Origin: Streptomyces sp. 846.5
Lineage (GTDB): Bacteria; Actinomycetota; Actinomycetes; Streptomycetales; Streptomycetaceae
Reading direction: 5' to 3'
DNA: 64,000 bases
Assembly: GCF_004365705.1 (NCBI RefSeq)
Contig: NZ_SOBN01000002.1
Span: 1,116,001 to 1,180,000, forward strand
The position numbers were made by a program, and so were the translations under genes. Below, in pieces: positions 16,851 to 25,398 of the stretch; positions within the stretch are counted from its first letter, which is position 1; every line of letters starts with the position of its first letter. The notes below the pieces were generated by a model, which saw nothing but the letters and a program-made list of their open reading frames with translations, was not told the DNA's origin and did not search any database.

Positions 16851-17569
16851 TCCGTGTCGTAGTGGCGGACGACCAGCCGCTGGTCCGGTCCGGCATCGCC
16901 ATGATCCTCAGCGGCGAACCCGACATCGAGGTCGTCGGCGAGGCCGACGACGGCGAGAAGGTGATCGCCCTGGTCGCCGAACTCCAGCCGGACATCGTGC
17001 TCATGGACGTCCGGATGCCCGGGACCGACGGCGTGGAGGCCACCCGGACCATCACCGCCGACCAGTTCGCCCGCAACCCGGACGCGCCGGTCAAGGTCGT
17101 CATGCTCACCACCTACAACGTCCAGGACTCGGTCCACCAGGCGCTGCGGGCCGGCGCCTCCGGCTTCCTGCTCAAGGACGCGGTGCCGACCGAGCTGGTC
17201 CGCGCGGTCAGGCTGGTCGCCGAGGGCAACGCCTGGCTGGACCCGGCCGTGACGGCCGAACTCATCGAGGAGTTCGCGGCCCGCCACGATCCGCTGCGGC
17301 CGACGCCGGACCGGATGTCCGCGCTCACCGCACGCGAACGCGAGGTCCTGGTCCTGGTCGCCCACGGCCTGTCCAACCGGGAGCTCGCCGAGCACCTGGT
17401 GATCAGCGAAGCCACCGTCAAGACGCACTTCGGCCGGATCCTGATGAAGCTGCAACTGCGCGACCGCGCCCAGGCCGTGGTCGCCGCCTACCAGAGCGGC
17501 CTGGTCCAGCCGGGAGCCGCTCCCCGGCCCCGACCCGGCCAGGCCGCCTCCGGACAGACCGGCCGCTGA
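16847..17569 (+). CDS. NarL/FixJ-family response regulator
   Basis: A 240-residue regulator with a receiver domain (acidic pair Asp8/Asp9, phosphoacceptor Asp54 in VLMDVRMPG, Thr in MLTTYN, Lys in LLKDA) and a C-terminal LuxR-type HTH (LTAREREVLVLVAHGLSNRELAEHL...ATVKTH). It begins within the stop codon of the kinase gene. The best target candidate in the window is the 23-bp palindrome upstream of its own operon, with a related half-site before the indigoidine synthetase; this is inferred from position and symmetry. The C-terminal tail after about residue 220 is Pro/Arg-rich and probably disordered. Confidence 0.9.
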   Translation: MIRVVVADDQPLVRSGIAMILSGEPDIEVVGEADDGEKVIALVAELQPDIVLMDVRMPGTDGVEATRTITADQFARNPDAPVKVVMLTTYNVQDSVHQALRAGASGFLLKDAVPTELVRAVRLVAEGNAWLDPAVTAELIEEFAARHDPLRPTPDRMSALTAREREVLVLVAHGLSNRELAEHLVISEATVKTHFGRILMKLQLRDRAQAVVAAYQSGLVQPGAAPRPRPGQAASGQTGR

Positions 17570-17572
17570 GGA

Positions 17573-18778
17573 TCAGCCTGCCGCCGGGGAGAGGTCGGCG
17601 ACCAGGGCGGCCGCGATCCTGCCGGTGCGCTCGCGCTGCGGGAAGGCGCCGACGGGGACGCGGGCGACCTCCTTCGCGGTGGCGTAGTCGATCACCGATA
17701 CCTGGTTGAGGCTGCTCAGCGAGACAAAGCAGAGCGTGCCGTCCGCGCTGCTGGTGGCCCAGTACGGCAGGCTGCCGGTGGGGTAGGTGACGGTGCCCCT
17801 GGTGCTGTAGTCGGCGGTGTTGACGACGGCGGCGTAGTCGTCGATGGTGCCGGAGTCGCAGATGGCGGACCCGTCGCCGGAGACGGCGAGGCCGTGGTGG
17901 GCGGAGTTCTTCGGGTAGCTGTCCGGCTTCAGGGCCGCGCCCGCCGTACTGAACGGCATGGTCACGGTCTTGACGATGCGGCTGCTGGAAAGGTCGTACT
18001 GGACGAAGCCGTTGAGGTAGGAGAGGTCGGTGTACATGGTCGTGCCGTCCGGCATGACCACATTGGGCCGGATGCCGTGCGGGAAGGTCCAGGTCTGCAC
18101 GGTCTTCAGGGTCTGCGCGTCGACCTTGGTGAGGCGGAAGGAGCCCTTGGCCCACTCCAGGGCCTGGGGCAGCGAGACGACGCCGATGCTGGAGTTGTAG
18201 ATGTACTTGCCGTCGGCCGAGTAGTCGTTCTGGTGCGGGTAGGTGCCGGTGGCGAAGGTTCCGGCCACCGAGCCGTCCGCGGTGTTCAGCACCTCGGCCT
18301 CGTCGGCGGTGGTCGCGGAGACCACATAGCGGGTGCCGTCCGGGGACAGCGCGGCGTGGTCGGCGTGGAAGCCGGCCAGCCTGGTCCGCCACAGCTGGGC
18401 GCCGGTGGCGACGTCGTACGCGGCCACGTCGTCCAGGGTGCCGCGGGAGACGTAGAGGGTGCGGCCGTCCGGCGAGAGCGACGCGTCGTCGACCCAGCGG
18501 ATGCCGCCCTCCACCGAGGTCACCGTCTCGTACCCGGCCCACTGGATCGGGTCCATGGCGGCGATGCGCTGCTGGGCGTCGGCGGTGACGTTGATCGAGC
18601 CGAGATTGGCGAAGGTGTGCGCGTCGACGAAACTGACGGTGCCCGCCTGGCTGTTGCCGACGACCAGGACGTCGCGCAGGCCGTCGGCGGCTGTCGCCCC
18701 GGTGGCCGGCCCGGCGATCGTCCCGGCGAAGAGCACCGCTGCGAGCGCGCATAAGCGGGTGGTGCGACGTGTTCCCAT
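17573..18778 (-). CDS. Secreted YncE-like beta-propeller protein
   Basis: A 401-residue exported protein. It has a twin-Arg-containing, otherwise Sec-like signal peptide (MGTRRTTRLCALAAVLFAG...TGATAAD), then repeated blades of the YncE/NHL type (DVLVVGNSQAGTVSFVD, LSPDGRTLYVSRGTLDDVAAYD, NTADGSVAGTFATGTYPH, VSVIDYATAKEVARVPVG). Such seven-bladed propellers bind metal, lipid or protein partners, and activity cannot be inferred. The start is set at ATG 18778, which has AGGAGG six bases upstream; a longer frame to 18814 has none. It converges on the response regulator with only 3 bp between stops. The palindrome at 18812-18837 lies in its promoter. Confidence 0.75.
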   Translation of the reverse strand: MGTRRTTRLCALAAVLFAGTIAGPATGATAADGLRDVLVVGNSQAGTVSFVDAHTFANLGSINVTADAQQRIAAMDPIQWAGYETVTSVEGGIRWVDDASLSPDGRTLYVSRGTLDDVAAYDVATGAQLWRTRLAGFHADHAALSPDGTRYVVSATTADEAEVLNTADGSVAGTFATGTYPHQNDYSADGKYIYNSSIGVVSLPQALEWAKGSFRLTKVDAQTLKTVQTWTFPHGIRPNVVMPDGTTMYTDLSYLNGFVQYDLSSSRIVKTVTMPFSTAGAALKPDSYPKNSAHHGLAVSGDGSAICDSGTIDDYAAVVNTADYSTRGTVTYPTGSLPYWATSSADGTLCFVSLSSLNQVSVIDYATAKEVARVPVGAFPQRERTGRIAAALVADLSPAAG

Positions 18779-18811
18779 GACCTGCCTCCTGCTGTCCCTA
18801 TGACATGTCCA

Positions 18812-18837
18812 CACTTCTTACTGAAGGGTAAGTAGTG
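18812..18837. promoter_or_regulatory. Inverted repeat CTTAC/GTAAG, operator candidate
   Basis: Near-perfect palindrome with arms CACTtCTTAC and GTAAGtAGTG (9 of 10 paired, 6-bp spacer). It is about 35 bases upstream of the YncE-like gene, where a repressor would overlap its promoter. A second inverted repeat (CGTTAT/ATAACG, 18903-18923) lies nearer the divergent phosphatase gene. The binding proteins are unknown. Confidence 0.4.
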
Positions 18838-18978
18838 CGGCGCGAGGGGCCAAGAGGCGTGCAGGGTCAATTCCACGGGGCGGCATGCCCTGAGTCAAAG
18901 TCCGTTATGTCCGATATATAACGCTATGGTGAGAGAACAGTGAACTGAAGCGACCCGACGGCTGCGAGGTGAGCGACG

Positions 18979-21429
18979 ATGGCGCATCGCGGCCGTGCCG
19001 TTCTGGAGCCACCGCACGGTGACGGGCGTACGGACGGACTGGCAACGGTCACCATGAGTGTGCAGGGCATCGTGACGGGGTGGAGCGAGGGCGCGCGACG
19101 CGTGCTCGGCTACTCCGCCGGCGAGGTGGTCGGGCGCGTCGCCGCCGACCTGCTCGCCGCGGACGCCTCCCCCGCGGGCTGGGGAGCCCTGGCCGGCACC
19201 GAGGGCTGGAGCGGGACGGCCGCCCTGCGCCACCGGGACGGCCGCCGGCTCGACGTCGGACTGTTCGCCTGCCCGTTGCTGGACGGCCGGGGCAGGAGCA
19301 TCGGGTACGTCGTGGCCATCGCTCCGAATCCGCCCGACAACGGGTCCGGAGCTGAGCACGGAAACGGGCACGGGAACGGGCAGATCGCTCACTTGCTGGA
19401 ACGGGCCTTCGCCCACGCCTCGGTCGTCATGTCCACCTTTGACACCGAGCTGCGCTACCAGTGGCTCAACCGTCTCGCGGGCGACACCGCCGAAAACGGC
19501 GGCCGGCTGCTGGGCCGGAAGTACGCCGACACCGTCCCCGACGACGCCACCAGCCGGGGCTTCCTGCAGCAGCTGCGGCAGGTGGCCGCGACCGGGAAGC
19601 CGACGCGCTTCGACAGCCACACCGGCAAGCGCGCCTGGATCGTCGAGATGTGGCCGGTCAGGGACTCCGCCGATCAGGTGTGCGGCGTCGGCATGGCCGC
19701 CTTCGACAGCAGCGAGCAGTACGGGGCCCGGCAGCGGCTGGCCCTGCTGAACGAGGCCGGCACCCGGATCGGCACCACCCTGGACGTGGTGCGCACCGCC
19801 GAGGAGCTGGCCGAGCTGGTCGTGCCGCAGCTGGCCGACTTCGTCAGCGTGGACCTGCTGGACTCGGTCCTGCGTGGGGAGGAACCGACCGCGGAGCGGG
19901 TCGACGCCGCGGTCGTGCTGCGCCGGGTCGCGCACCGGTCCGCCGTCGAGGGTCACCCGGAGATCGCCGTCGCCCTGGGGGACGTCGACACCTATCCCGG
20001 CTTCTCACCGCCGGCCCGGTGCCTGGCGGCCGGGACAGCGCTGCTCAGCGGGGTGGACGATCCCGACTTCCTGCGCTGGGTCGCCCACGACGACGTGCGC
20101 AGCGGCAACGTCCACCGCGACGGGGTCCACTCGATCATGGCGGTGCCGCTGCTGGCCCGGGGGCTCACCCTGGGCGTGGCCGTCTTCGCGCGGCTGCGGC
20201 GCCCCGACCCCTTCCAGCCCGACGACCTCGTGCTGGCCGAGGAACTCGCCGGCCGGGCCGCCGTCTGCGTCGACAACGCGCGCCGCTACACCCGCGAGCA
20301 CACCACCGCGCTCACCCTGCAGCGAAGCCTGCTGCCGCGCGGACTCCTCGGGCAGACCGCCGTCGAGGTTGCCTTCCGCTACCTGCCGGCCGGCTCCCAG
20401 GCGGGTCTGGGCGGCGACTGGTTCGACGTGGTCCCGCTGTCGGGGACCAGGGTCGCCCTGGTCGTCGGCGACGTGACCGGGCACGGCCTGCACGCCTCCG
20501 CCACCATGGGCAGCCTGCGGATGGCCGTCCGGACCCTGGCCGACGTCGACCTGCCACCCGACGAGCTGCTCACCCACCTCGACGACCTGGTCTCCCACCT
20601 CACCAGCGACGACGGCAACGACACCGCCCCGGCCGCGGAGGACGCCGACCAGATCAGCGCCACCTGCCTGTACGCCGTCTACGACCCGGTGTCCCGTCGC
20701 TGCACCGTCGCCAGCGCCGGCCATCCGCCGCCCACCGTGCTCTACCCGGACGGCATGGTCACCACCATCCGCCTGCGCCCGGGCCCTCCGCTCGGCGTGG
20801 GCGGCCTGCCCTTCGAGGCGACCGAGCTGGAGCTGCCCGAGGGCAGTCTGCTCGCCCTGTACACCGACGGCCTGATCGAGACCCGCGACAACGACATCGA
20901 CGCCGGTCTGAACCGGCTGCGCCTGGCCCTGGCCGCTCCCGGCCCCTCGCTGGAGAACACCTGTGACACCCTGGTGCGGACCCTGTTGCCGGACCATCCC
21001 GCCGACGACGTCGCCCTGCTCGTCGCCCGCACCCGTGCCCTGCACGCCGACCAGGTCGCCACCTGGGGCCTGCCGGCCGATCCGGAGATCGTCGCCGACG
21101 CCCGGGCCCAGGCCTCCCGCCAGCTCGCCGTCTGGGGGCTGGACGAGGCCGGGTTCGTCACCGAACTGGTGGTCAGCGAACTGGTCACCAACGCCATCCG
21201 CTACGGGGCGCCCCCCATCCAGCTGCGGCTGATCCGCGACCGCACGCTGATCTGCGAGGTCTCCGACGGCAGCAACACCGCCCCGCACCTGCGCCGCGCC
21301 CGCACCTTCGAGGAGGGCGGCCGCGGCCTGCTGCTGGTCTCCCAGCTCACCCAGGCCTGGGGCACCCGGCAGACCACCACCGGCAAGACCATCTGGGCCG
21401 AGCAGCCCCTGCCGACGGGCTGCCCATGA
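18979..21429 (+). CDS. PAS-PAS-GAF-SpoIIE phosphatase-HATPase regulator
   Basis: An 816-residue soluble signalling protein. Domains in order: PAS (about 20-110), a second PAS (about 130-235), GAF (about 250-440), a SpoIIE/PP2C-type Ser phosphatase (about 455-675, with GGDWFD and GDVTGHG carrying the metal-binding Asp residues), and a C-terminal RsbW/SpoIIAB-like HATPase (about 690-816, ELVVSELVTNAIRYG). This layout is frequent in Streptomyces and acts in partner-switching: dephosphorylating an anti-anti-sigma factor and/or phosphorylating it. No STAS or sigma gene is adjacent. Unusually, the stop overlaps the start of a LacI-type sensor and a sugar-uptake operon follows, suggesting input from carbohydrate status. 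Confidence 0.88.
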   Translation: MAHRGRAVLEPPHGDGRTDGLATVTMSVQGIVTGWSEGARRVLGYSAGEVVGRVAADLLAADASPAGWGALAGTEGWSGTAALRHRDGRRLDVGLFACPLLDGRGRSIGYVVAIAPNPPDNGSGAEHGNGHGNGQIAHLLERAFAHASVVMSTFDTELRYQWLNRLAGDTAENGGRLLGRKYADTVPDDATSRGFLQQLRQVAATGKPTRFDSHTGKRAWIVEMWPVRDSADQVCGVGMAAFDSSEQYGARQRLALLNEAGTRIGTTLDVVRTAEELAELVVPQLADFVSVDLLDSVLRGEEPTAERVDAAVVLRRVAHRSAVEGHPEIAVALGDVDTYPGFSPPARCLAAGTALLSGVDDPDFLRWVAHDDVRSGNVHRDGVHSIMAVPLLARGLTLGVAVFARLRRPDPFQPDDLVLAEELAGRAAVCVDNARRYTREHTTALTLQRSLLPRGLLGQTAVEVAFRYLPAGSQAGLGGDWFDVVPLSGTRVALVVGDVTGHGLHASATMGSLRMAVRTLADVDLPPDELLTHLDDLVSHLTSDDGNDTAPAAEDADQISATCLYAVYDPVSRRCTVASAGHPPPTVLYPDGMVTTIRLRPGPPLGVGGLPFEATELELPEGSLLALYTDGLIETRDNDIDAGLNRLRLALAAPGPSLENTCDTLVRTLLPDHPADDVALLVARTRALHADQVATWGLPADPEIVADARAQASRQLAVWGLDEAGFVTELVVSELVTNAIRYGAPPIQLRLIRDRTLICEVSDGSNTAPHLRRARTFEEGGRGLLLVSQLTQAWGTRQTTTGKTIWAEQPLPTGCP

Positions 21430-22295
21430 CCGAGCGCACCCGCACGCTCGGGATGGTGTTCCCGCCCTCTGACCGTCACTACACCGGGATGCAGCTGGAC
21501 TTCATCGGGAGCGTGGCCGAGGCGGCCCAGGCGCACGGCTACGACGTGCTGCTCACCGCGGGCAGCGAGGTCGGTGACGACGCGTTCCAGCGGCTGCTCG
21601 ACCGGCGCCGGGTGGACGGCGTGATCCTGATGGAGATCCGGCTGGAGGACTCCCGGGTCGACCATCTCACCGAGCGGGGCTTCCCCTTCGTGACCATCGG
21701 GCGGACCAGCGACCTCGATCGGACCTGGTGGGTGGACCTGGACTACGGAGCGCTCGCGAACAGCTGTGTGCGGCACCTGGCCGACCTGGGCCACAGCCGG
21801 ATCGCCTTCGTCAACCGTTCCGAGCAGCTGTTCCGGACCGGGTACGAGTCCGCGCACCGGGGCCTGCAGGGGTTCACCGAGGGCATGGAGGCGCTGGGGC
21901 TCACCGGACGGACGTACCTGTGCGGCGACGACGCCGCCTCGGGCGAGGCGTGTCTCGAACGGATCCTGGCCGAGGAGCCGGCGACCACCGCGGTGGTCAC
22001 CATGAACGAGGCGGGTCTGGGCGGCCTCTACCGCGGCCTGACCAGGGCCGGCCTCGTCGTGCCGCGCGACTTCTCGGTCGCGGGCGTGGCGGCCGGGCCC
22101 TGGGCCGAGCGGGTGACCCCGCAGCTGACCGCGGCCGATGTCCCGGCCGGTGACATGGGCCGGGGCGGCGTCGAGCTGATGATGGCTCGGCTGGACTCCC
22201 CCGATTCCCCTCCCCAGCACGTACTGCTCAGACCGCTGATCTCGATCCGGTCCAGTACCGGTCGCTGCCCCTCGGCGCCGGACGCCGACTTCTGA
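21426..22295 (+). CDS. LacI-type ligand-binding protein lacking the HTH domain
   Basis: A 289-residue protein that aligns with the periplasmic-binding-protein-like sensor domain of LacI/GalR regulators from its first residues (TLGMVFPPSD...GMQLDFIGSVAEAAQAHGYDVLL, VDGVILMEI, HLADLGHSRIAFV, TAVVTMNEAGLGGLYRGL, DFSVAGVAAG). Normal LacI proteins are about 340 residues, with a roughly 55-residue N-terminal HTH and hinge. Here the ATG sits inside the stop of the phosphatase gene, leaving no room for one, and there is no signal peptide or lipobox. It is therefore predicted to be a cytoplasmic sugar sensor without DNA binding, perhaps acting on the phosphatase. A decayed LacI regulator is the alternative. 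Confidence 0.82.
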   Translation: MTERTRTLGMVFPPSDRHYTGMQLDFIGSVAEAAQAHGYDVLLTAGSEVGDDAFQRLLDRRRVDGVILMEIRLEDSRVDHLTERGFPFVTIGRTSDLDRTWWVDLDYGALANSCVRHLADLGHSRIAFVNRSEQLFRTGYESAHRGLQGFTEGMEALGLTGRTYLCGDDAASGEACLERILAEEPATTAVVTMNEAGLGGLYRGLTRAGLVVPRDFSVAGVAAGPWAERVTPQLTAADVPAGDMGRGGVELMMARLDSPDSPPQHVLLRPLISIRSSTGRCPSAPDADF

Positions 22296-22325
22296 CCGCA
22301 CTCTGACCGCCCTCTGACCGCCCCT
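22291..22325. repeat. Short tandem repeat of TCTGACCGC
   Basis: Three tandem copies of TCTGACCGC at an 11-bp period occupy the end of the HTH-less LacI gene and the start of the 69-bp spacer before the solute-binding protein gene. They could be a direct-repeat binding site or slippage product. No hairpin is formed. Confidence 0.4.
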
Positions 22326-22364
22326 GATTCCCGACCCCTTCCCCGACCGCCTCTGGAGTGGACC

Positions 22365-23615
22365 GTGCCGCACACCGTCGACCGCCGTGACTTCCTACGT
22401 CTGACCGGCGCGGGGGCCGTGGCCCTGGGCCTCGGCGAGGCACTGGCCGCCTGCGGCTCCGGCAAGTCCGGCAAGTCCGCGACGGGCCCGGCCACCCTCA
22501 CCTGGTGGGACTACTGGGACCAGCCCAACTTCCAGCAGGGCGTGAACGCCGTCATCGCCGACGTCCAGGCGCACGTCCCGGGCGTCACGATCCGCCGCAC
22601 CGTCTTCCCCTTCGCCAACCTCACCGACGCCCTCACCCGGGCCGCCATCACCGGGACCCTGCCCGACCTCGCCATCGTCGACAACGTCGCCATGAACACC
22701 CTGGGCGGCAACGGGCTGCTGGCCGACCTCACCGAGCGGGTCCAGGCCTGGGGGCAGGCGGGCGACTACTACGCGGGCCCCTGGAAGGGCTGCCAGGTCG
22801 GCGGCAGGACCCTGGGCATCCCCAACAACAGCAACTGCCTCGCCCTGTACTACAACACCGAGCTGCTGCAGGCCGCGGGCGTGGAACCGCCGCGGACCTG
22901 GGACCAACTGGCCGCCGCGGCGCAGCGGCTGACGTCCGGGAACAGGCACGGACTGGCGCTGAGCGCGGTCAACACCGAGGAGGGCGTCTTCCAGTTCCTG
23001 CCCTTCCTCTGGCAGACCGGCGGTGACCTGAAGACCTTCGCCACCGACGGCGCGACCGCGCTGGCCTTCCTGCACGGCTTCGTCAGCAAGGGATCGCTGT
23101 CCCGCGAGTGCGTGGGCTGGACCCAGCAGGACGTCAACGCCCAGTTCCTCGCCGGACGGGCCGCCATGCAGGTCAACGGGCCCTGGCAGGTCCCATCGCT
23201 GCGGAAGTCCTCCCTGAAGTGGAGCGTCGTCCCGCTGCCGGGCGACCGGACCTCGGCCACCTGCCTGGGCGGCGAGAACTGGATCGTGCTGAAGACGAGC
23301 AAGCACGTGGACACGGCCTGGCAGGTCATCGAGCGCACCCAGCGGGCGGGCTCGCTGGTCCCGTACCTGGAGGCGCTCGGCGACCTCCCCGCCCGCAAGG
23401 ATCTGGCCACCGCCGGTACCTGGGCCAGCGACCCAGCGCTCAAGGTCTTCCTCAACCAGCTCCCCATCGCCCGGCCGCGCCAGTACGGGCCGCACTACCC
23501 CGACATCTCGCTGGCCGTCGCCGAGGCCGTGCAGGCCGTCCTCACCGGAAGCGCCACACCCGCGGCAGCAGCCGGCAGCGCCGCATTCAAGATCACCAAG
23601 GCGCTGGGGCAGTAG
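22365..23615 (+). CDS. Sugar ABC transporter substrate-binding lipoprotein
   Basis: A 416-residue family 1 (MalE-like) solute-binding protein. The N-terminus has a twin-arginine motif (DRRDFLRLTG) and a lipobox LAAC, giving a membrane-anchored lipoprotein probably exported by Tat. The body carries TWWDYWDQ, LPDLAIVDN, NNSNCLALYYNTELLQAAGV and AMQVNGPWQVPSL as in carbohydrate binders. It begins at GTG 22365 and is followed directly by two permease genes and a GH31 enzyme, so its ligand is likely a xyloglucan-type or alpha-linked oligosaccharide. The ATPase (MsiK-type) is encoded elsewhere, as usual in Streptomyces. Confidence 0.9.
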   Translation: MPHTVDRRDFLRLTGAGAVALGLGEALAACGSGKSGKSATGPATLTWWDYWDQPNFQQGVNAVIADVQAHVPGVTIRRTVFPFANLTDALTRAAITGTLPDLAIVDNVAMNTLGGNGLLADLTERVQAWGQAGDYYAGPWKGCQVGGRTLGIPNNSNCLALYYNTELLQAAGVEPPRTWDQLAAAAQRLTSGNRHGLALSAVNTEEGVFQFLPFLWQTGGDLKTFATDGATALAFLHGFVSKGSLSRECVGWTQQDVNAQFLAGRAAMQVNGPWQVPSLRKSSLKWSVVPLPGDRTSATCLGGENWIVLKTSKHVDTAWQVIERTQRAGSLVPYLEALGDLPARKDLATAGTWASDPALKVFLNQLPIARPRQYGPHYPDISLAVAEAVQAVLTGSATPAAAAGSAAFKITKALGQ

Positions 23616-24530
23616 GTGGACAGCCGCCGGCCGGTCCCCCTCTCGCTCCGCAGGCAGCGGACCGGATACCTGCTCTCCCTGCCCGGCCTGGCCTTCCTCG
23701 CCCTGCTCGTCGTCTATCCGCTCGGCTACAACGTGTGGACCTCGGTCCACGACGTGGGCCTGGCCGGGCTGATCGGCAACGAACCCACCCCGTTCGACGG
23801 CGCCGTGAACTACCGCGCCGTCGTCGCCGACCCCGCCTTCTGGCACGCACTGCGGGTGTCGGCGGCCTTCACCGCCGGGTCGCTGGTCTTCCAGTTCACC
23901 ATCGGCTTCGCCCTGGCCCTGCTCTTCGTCAGGCCGTTCCCGCTGAACGGCCTCTTCCAGTCGCTGATCCTGGTGGCCTGGGTACTGCCGCCGGTGGTCA
24001 GCGGCACCCTGTTCCGCTGGATGCTCGACGCCGACTCCGGCGCCTACAACGCCCTGCTGCGCGGGGCCGGCCTGGGCGCCCTCTCCCACGACTGGCTCAC
24101 CGACCCGTCAACCTCCCTGCTCGGCGTGGTCTTCGCCAATGTGTGGGTGGGCGTGCCCTTCAACATGGTGCTGCTCATGGCCGGGCTGCAGGGCATCGAC
24201 CCGGTGCTCTACGAGGCCGCGGCCGTCGACGGCGCGAGCGCCTGGCAGCGCTTCCGCCGGATCACCCTGCCGCTGATGACGCCGGTGTCCGCGACGGTGC
24301 TGCTGCTCGGCCTGGTCTACACCTTCAAGGTGTTCGACCTGGTCTTCGTGATGACCGGCGGCGGTCCCGTCGACACCACGACCGTCCTGCCGCTCTACGT
24401 CTACCGGGTCTTCTTCGAGCAGTTCCGCTTCGGGCAGGGTTCCGCGGCGGGCCTGCTGCTGCTCGCCGTGCCCATGGTCGCGGCGGTCCTCTATGTGGGG
24501 CGGCTGCGCCGGGAGGGGGAACGCGGATGA
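23616..24530 (+). CDS. Sugar ABC transporter permease (MalF-like)
   Basis: A 304-residue inner-membrane permease with six predicted helices, the first near residues 17-37 (YLLSLPGLAFLALLVVYPLGY). The EAA loop that contacts the ATPase is visible as YEAAAVDGASAWQRFRRITLPLM. The GTG start follows the stop of the binding-protein gene without a gap, and the end overlaps the next permease by 4 bp, so the three components are translationally coupled. Confidence 0.9.
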   Translation: MDSRRPVPLSLRRQRTGYLLSLPGLAFLALLVVYPLGYNVWTSVHDVGLAGLIGNEPTPFDGAVNYRAVVADPAFWHALRVSAAFTAGSLVFQFTIGFALALLFVRPFPLNGLFQSLILVAWVLPPVVSGTLFRWMLDADSGAYNALLRGAGLGALSHDWLTDPSTSLLGVVFANVWVGVPFNMVLLMAGLQGIDPVLYEAAAVDGASAWQRFRRITLPLMTPVSATVLLLGLVYTFKVFDLVFVMTGGGPVDTTTVLPLYVYRVFFEQFRFGQGSAAGLLLLAVPMVAAVLYVGRLRREGERG

Positions 24531-25363
24531 GACCGACCCGCCGTCCCTGGCTGCTCACCGCCGCCGCCGCGCTGACCACCGCCGCGTTCCTGCTGCCCGT
24601 CTACTGGATGGCCGCGACCAGCCTCAAGAAGCCCGACCGCATCCTCGCCGTGCCGCCGCAGTGGGTGCCGGCACCGTTCACCGGCGAGAACTACACGTCG
24701 GCGTTCGCGGGCGGCCTGCTGCTGCGGGCGCTCTTCAACAGCCTGGTGATCTCCTGCAGCGTGGTCGCGCTCACCCTGCTGCTCGCCGTCCCGCTGGGCT
24801 ACGCCCTGGCCCGGTCCCGGATGCGCGGTTCGGGGACGATGGTGCTGGCCCTGCTGATCGCCCAGGCACTGCCCAGCATCGTGCTGGCCGCCCCGCTGTT
24901 CATCCTCGAACACCGGGCCGGGCTGACCGACTCCTACCTCGGCCTGATCGTCGCCGACACCACGGTCACCCTGCCCTTCGCGGTGATCGTGCTCCGGCCG
25001 CTGCTCCGTGCCGTCCCCACCGAGGTGGAGGACGCCGCGCTGGTCGACGGCTGCGGAGTGCCCAGGGTGCTGCTGCACGTGGTCCTGCCGGCCGTGGTTC
25101 CCGGACTGGTCGCCGTGGTCGGGCTCTCCTTCGTGCTCGGCTGGGGCGAGTTCGTCTTCGGCCTCACCCTGGTCCAGAACCGGGACGTGCAACCGGTCAC
25201 CGTCCTGCTGAACAGCTTCGTCGGCCAGAACGCCACCTCCTGGGGACCGCTGATGGCCACCTCCACGCTGATCAGCCTTCCCCTCGTCTGCGCCTTCGCC
25301 TTCTTCCGCCGGTTCGTCGTAGGCGGCCTCAGCGCCGGCCGGAGCCCCCACCGGAGGACCTGA
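24527..25363 (+). CDS. Sugar ABC transporter permease (MalG-like)
   Basis: A 278-residue permease pairing with the preceding one. It has six hydrophobic segments and the EAA motif VEDAALVDGCGVPRVLLHVVLPAVVPG. The ATG lies in the stop of the upstream permease gene with GGGAGGGGGAACGCGG as ribosome-binding region. The gene is followed after 35 bp by the GH31 hydrolase, indicating import of an oligosaccharide that is cleaved inside the cell. Confidence 0.9.
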   Translation: MRPTRRPWLLTAAAALTTAAFLLPVYWMAATSLKKPDRILAVPPQWVPAPFTGENYTSAFAGGLLLRALFNSLVISCSVVALTLLLAVPLGYALARSRMRGSGTMVLALLIAQALPSIVLAAPLFILEHRAGLTDSYLGLIVADTTVTLPFAVIVLRPLLRAVPTEVEDAALVDGCGVPRVLLHVVLPAVVPGLVAVVGLSFVLGWGEFVFGLTLVQNRDVQPVTVLLNSFVGQNATSWGPLMATSTLISLPLVCAFAFFRRFVVGGLSAGRSPHRRT

Positions 25364-25398
25364 CGATCCATCCGTTCCCCTCCGTCCCCTGGAGAGCC

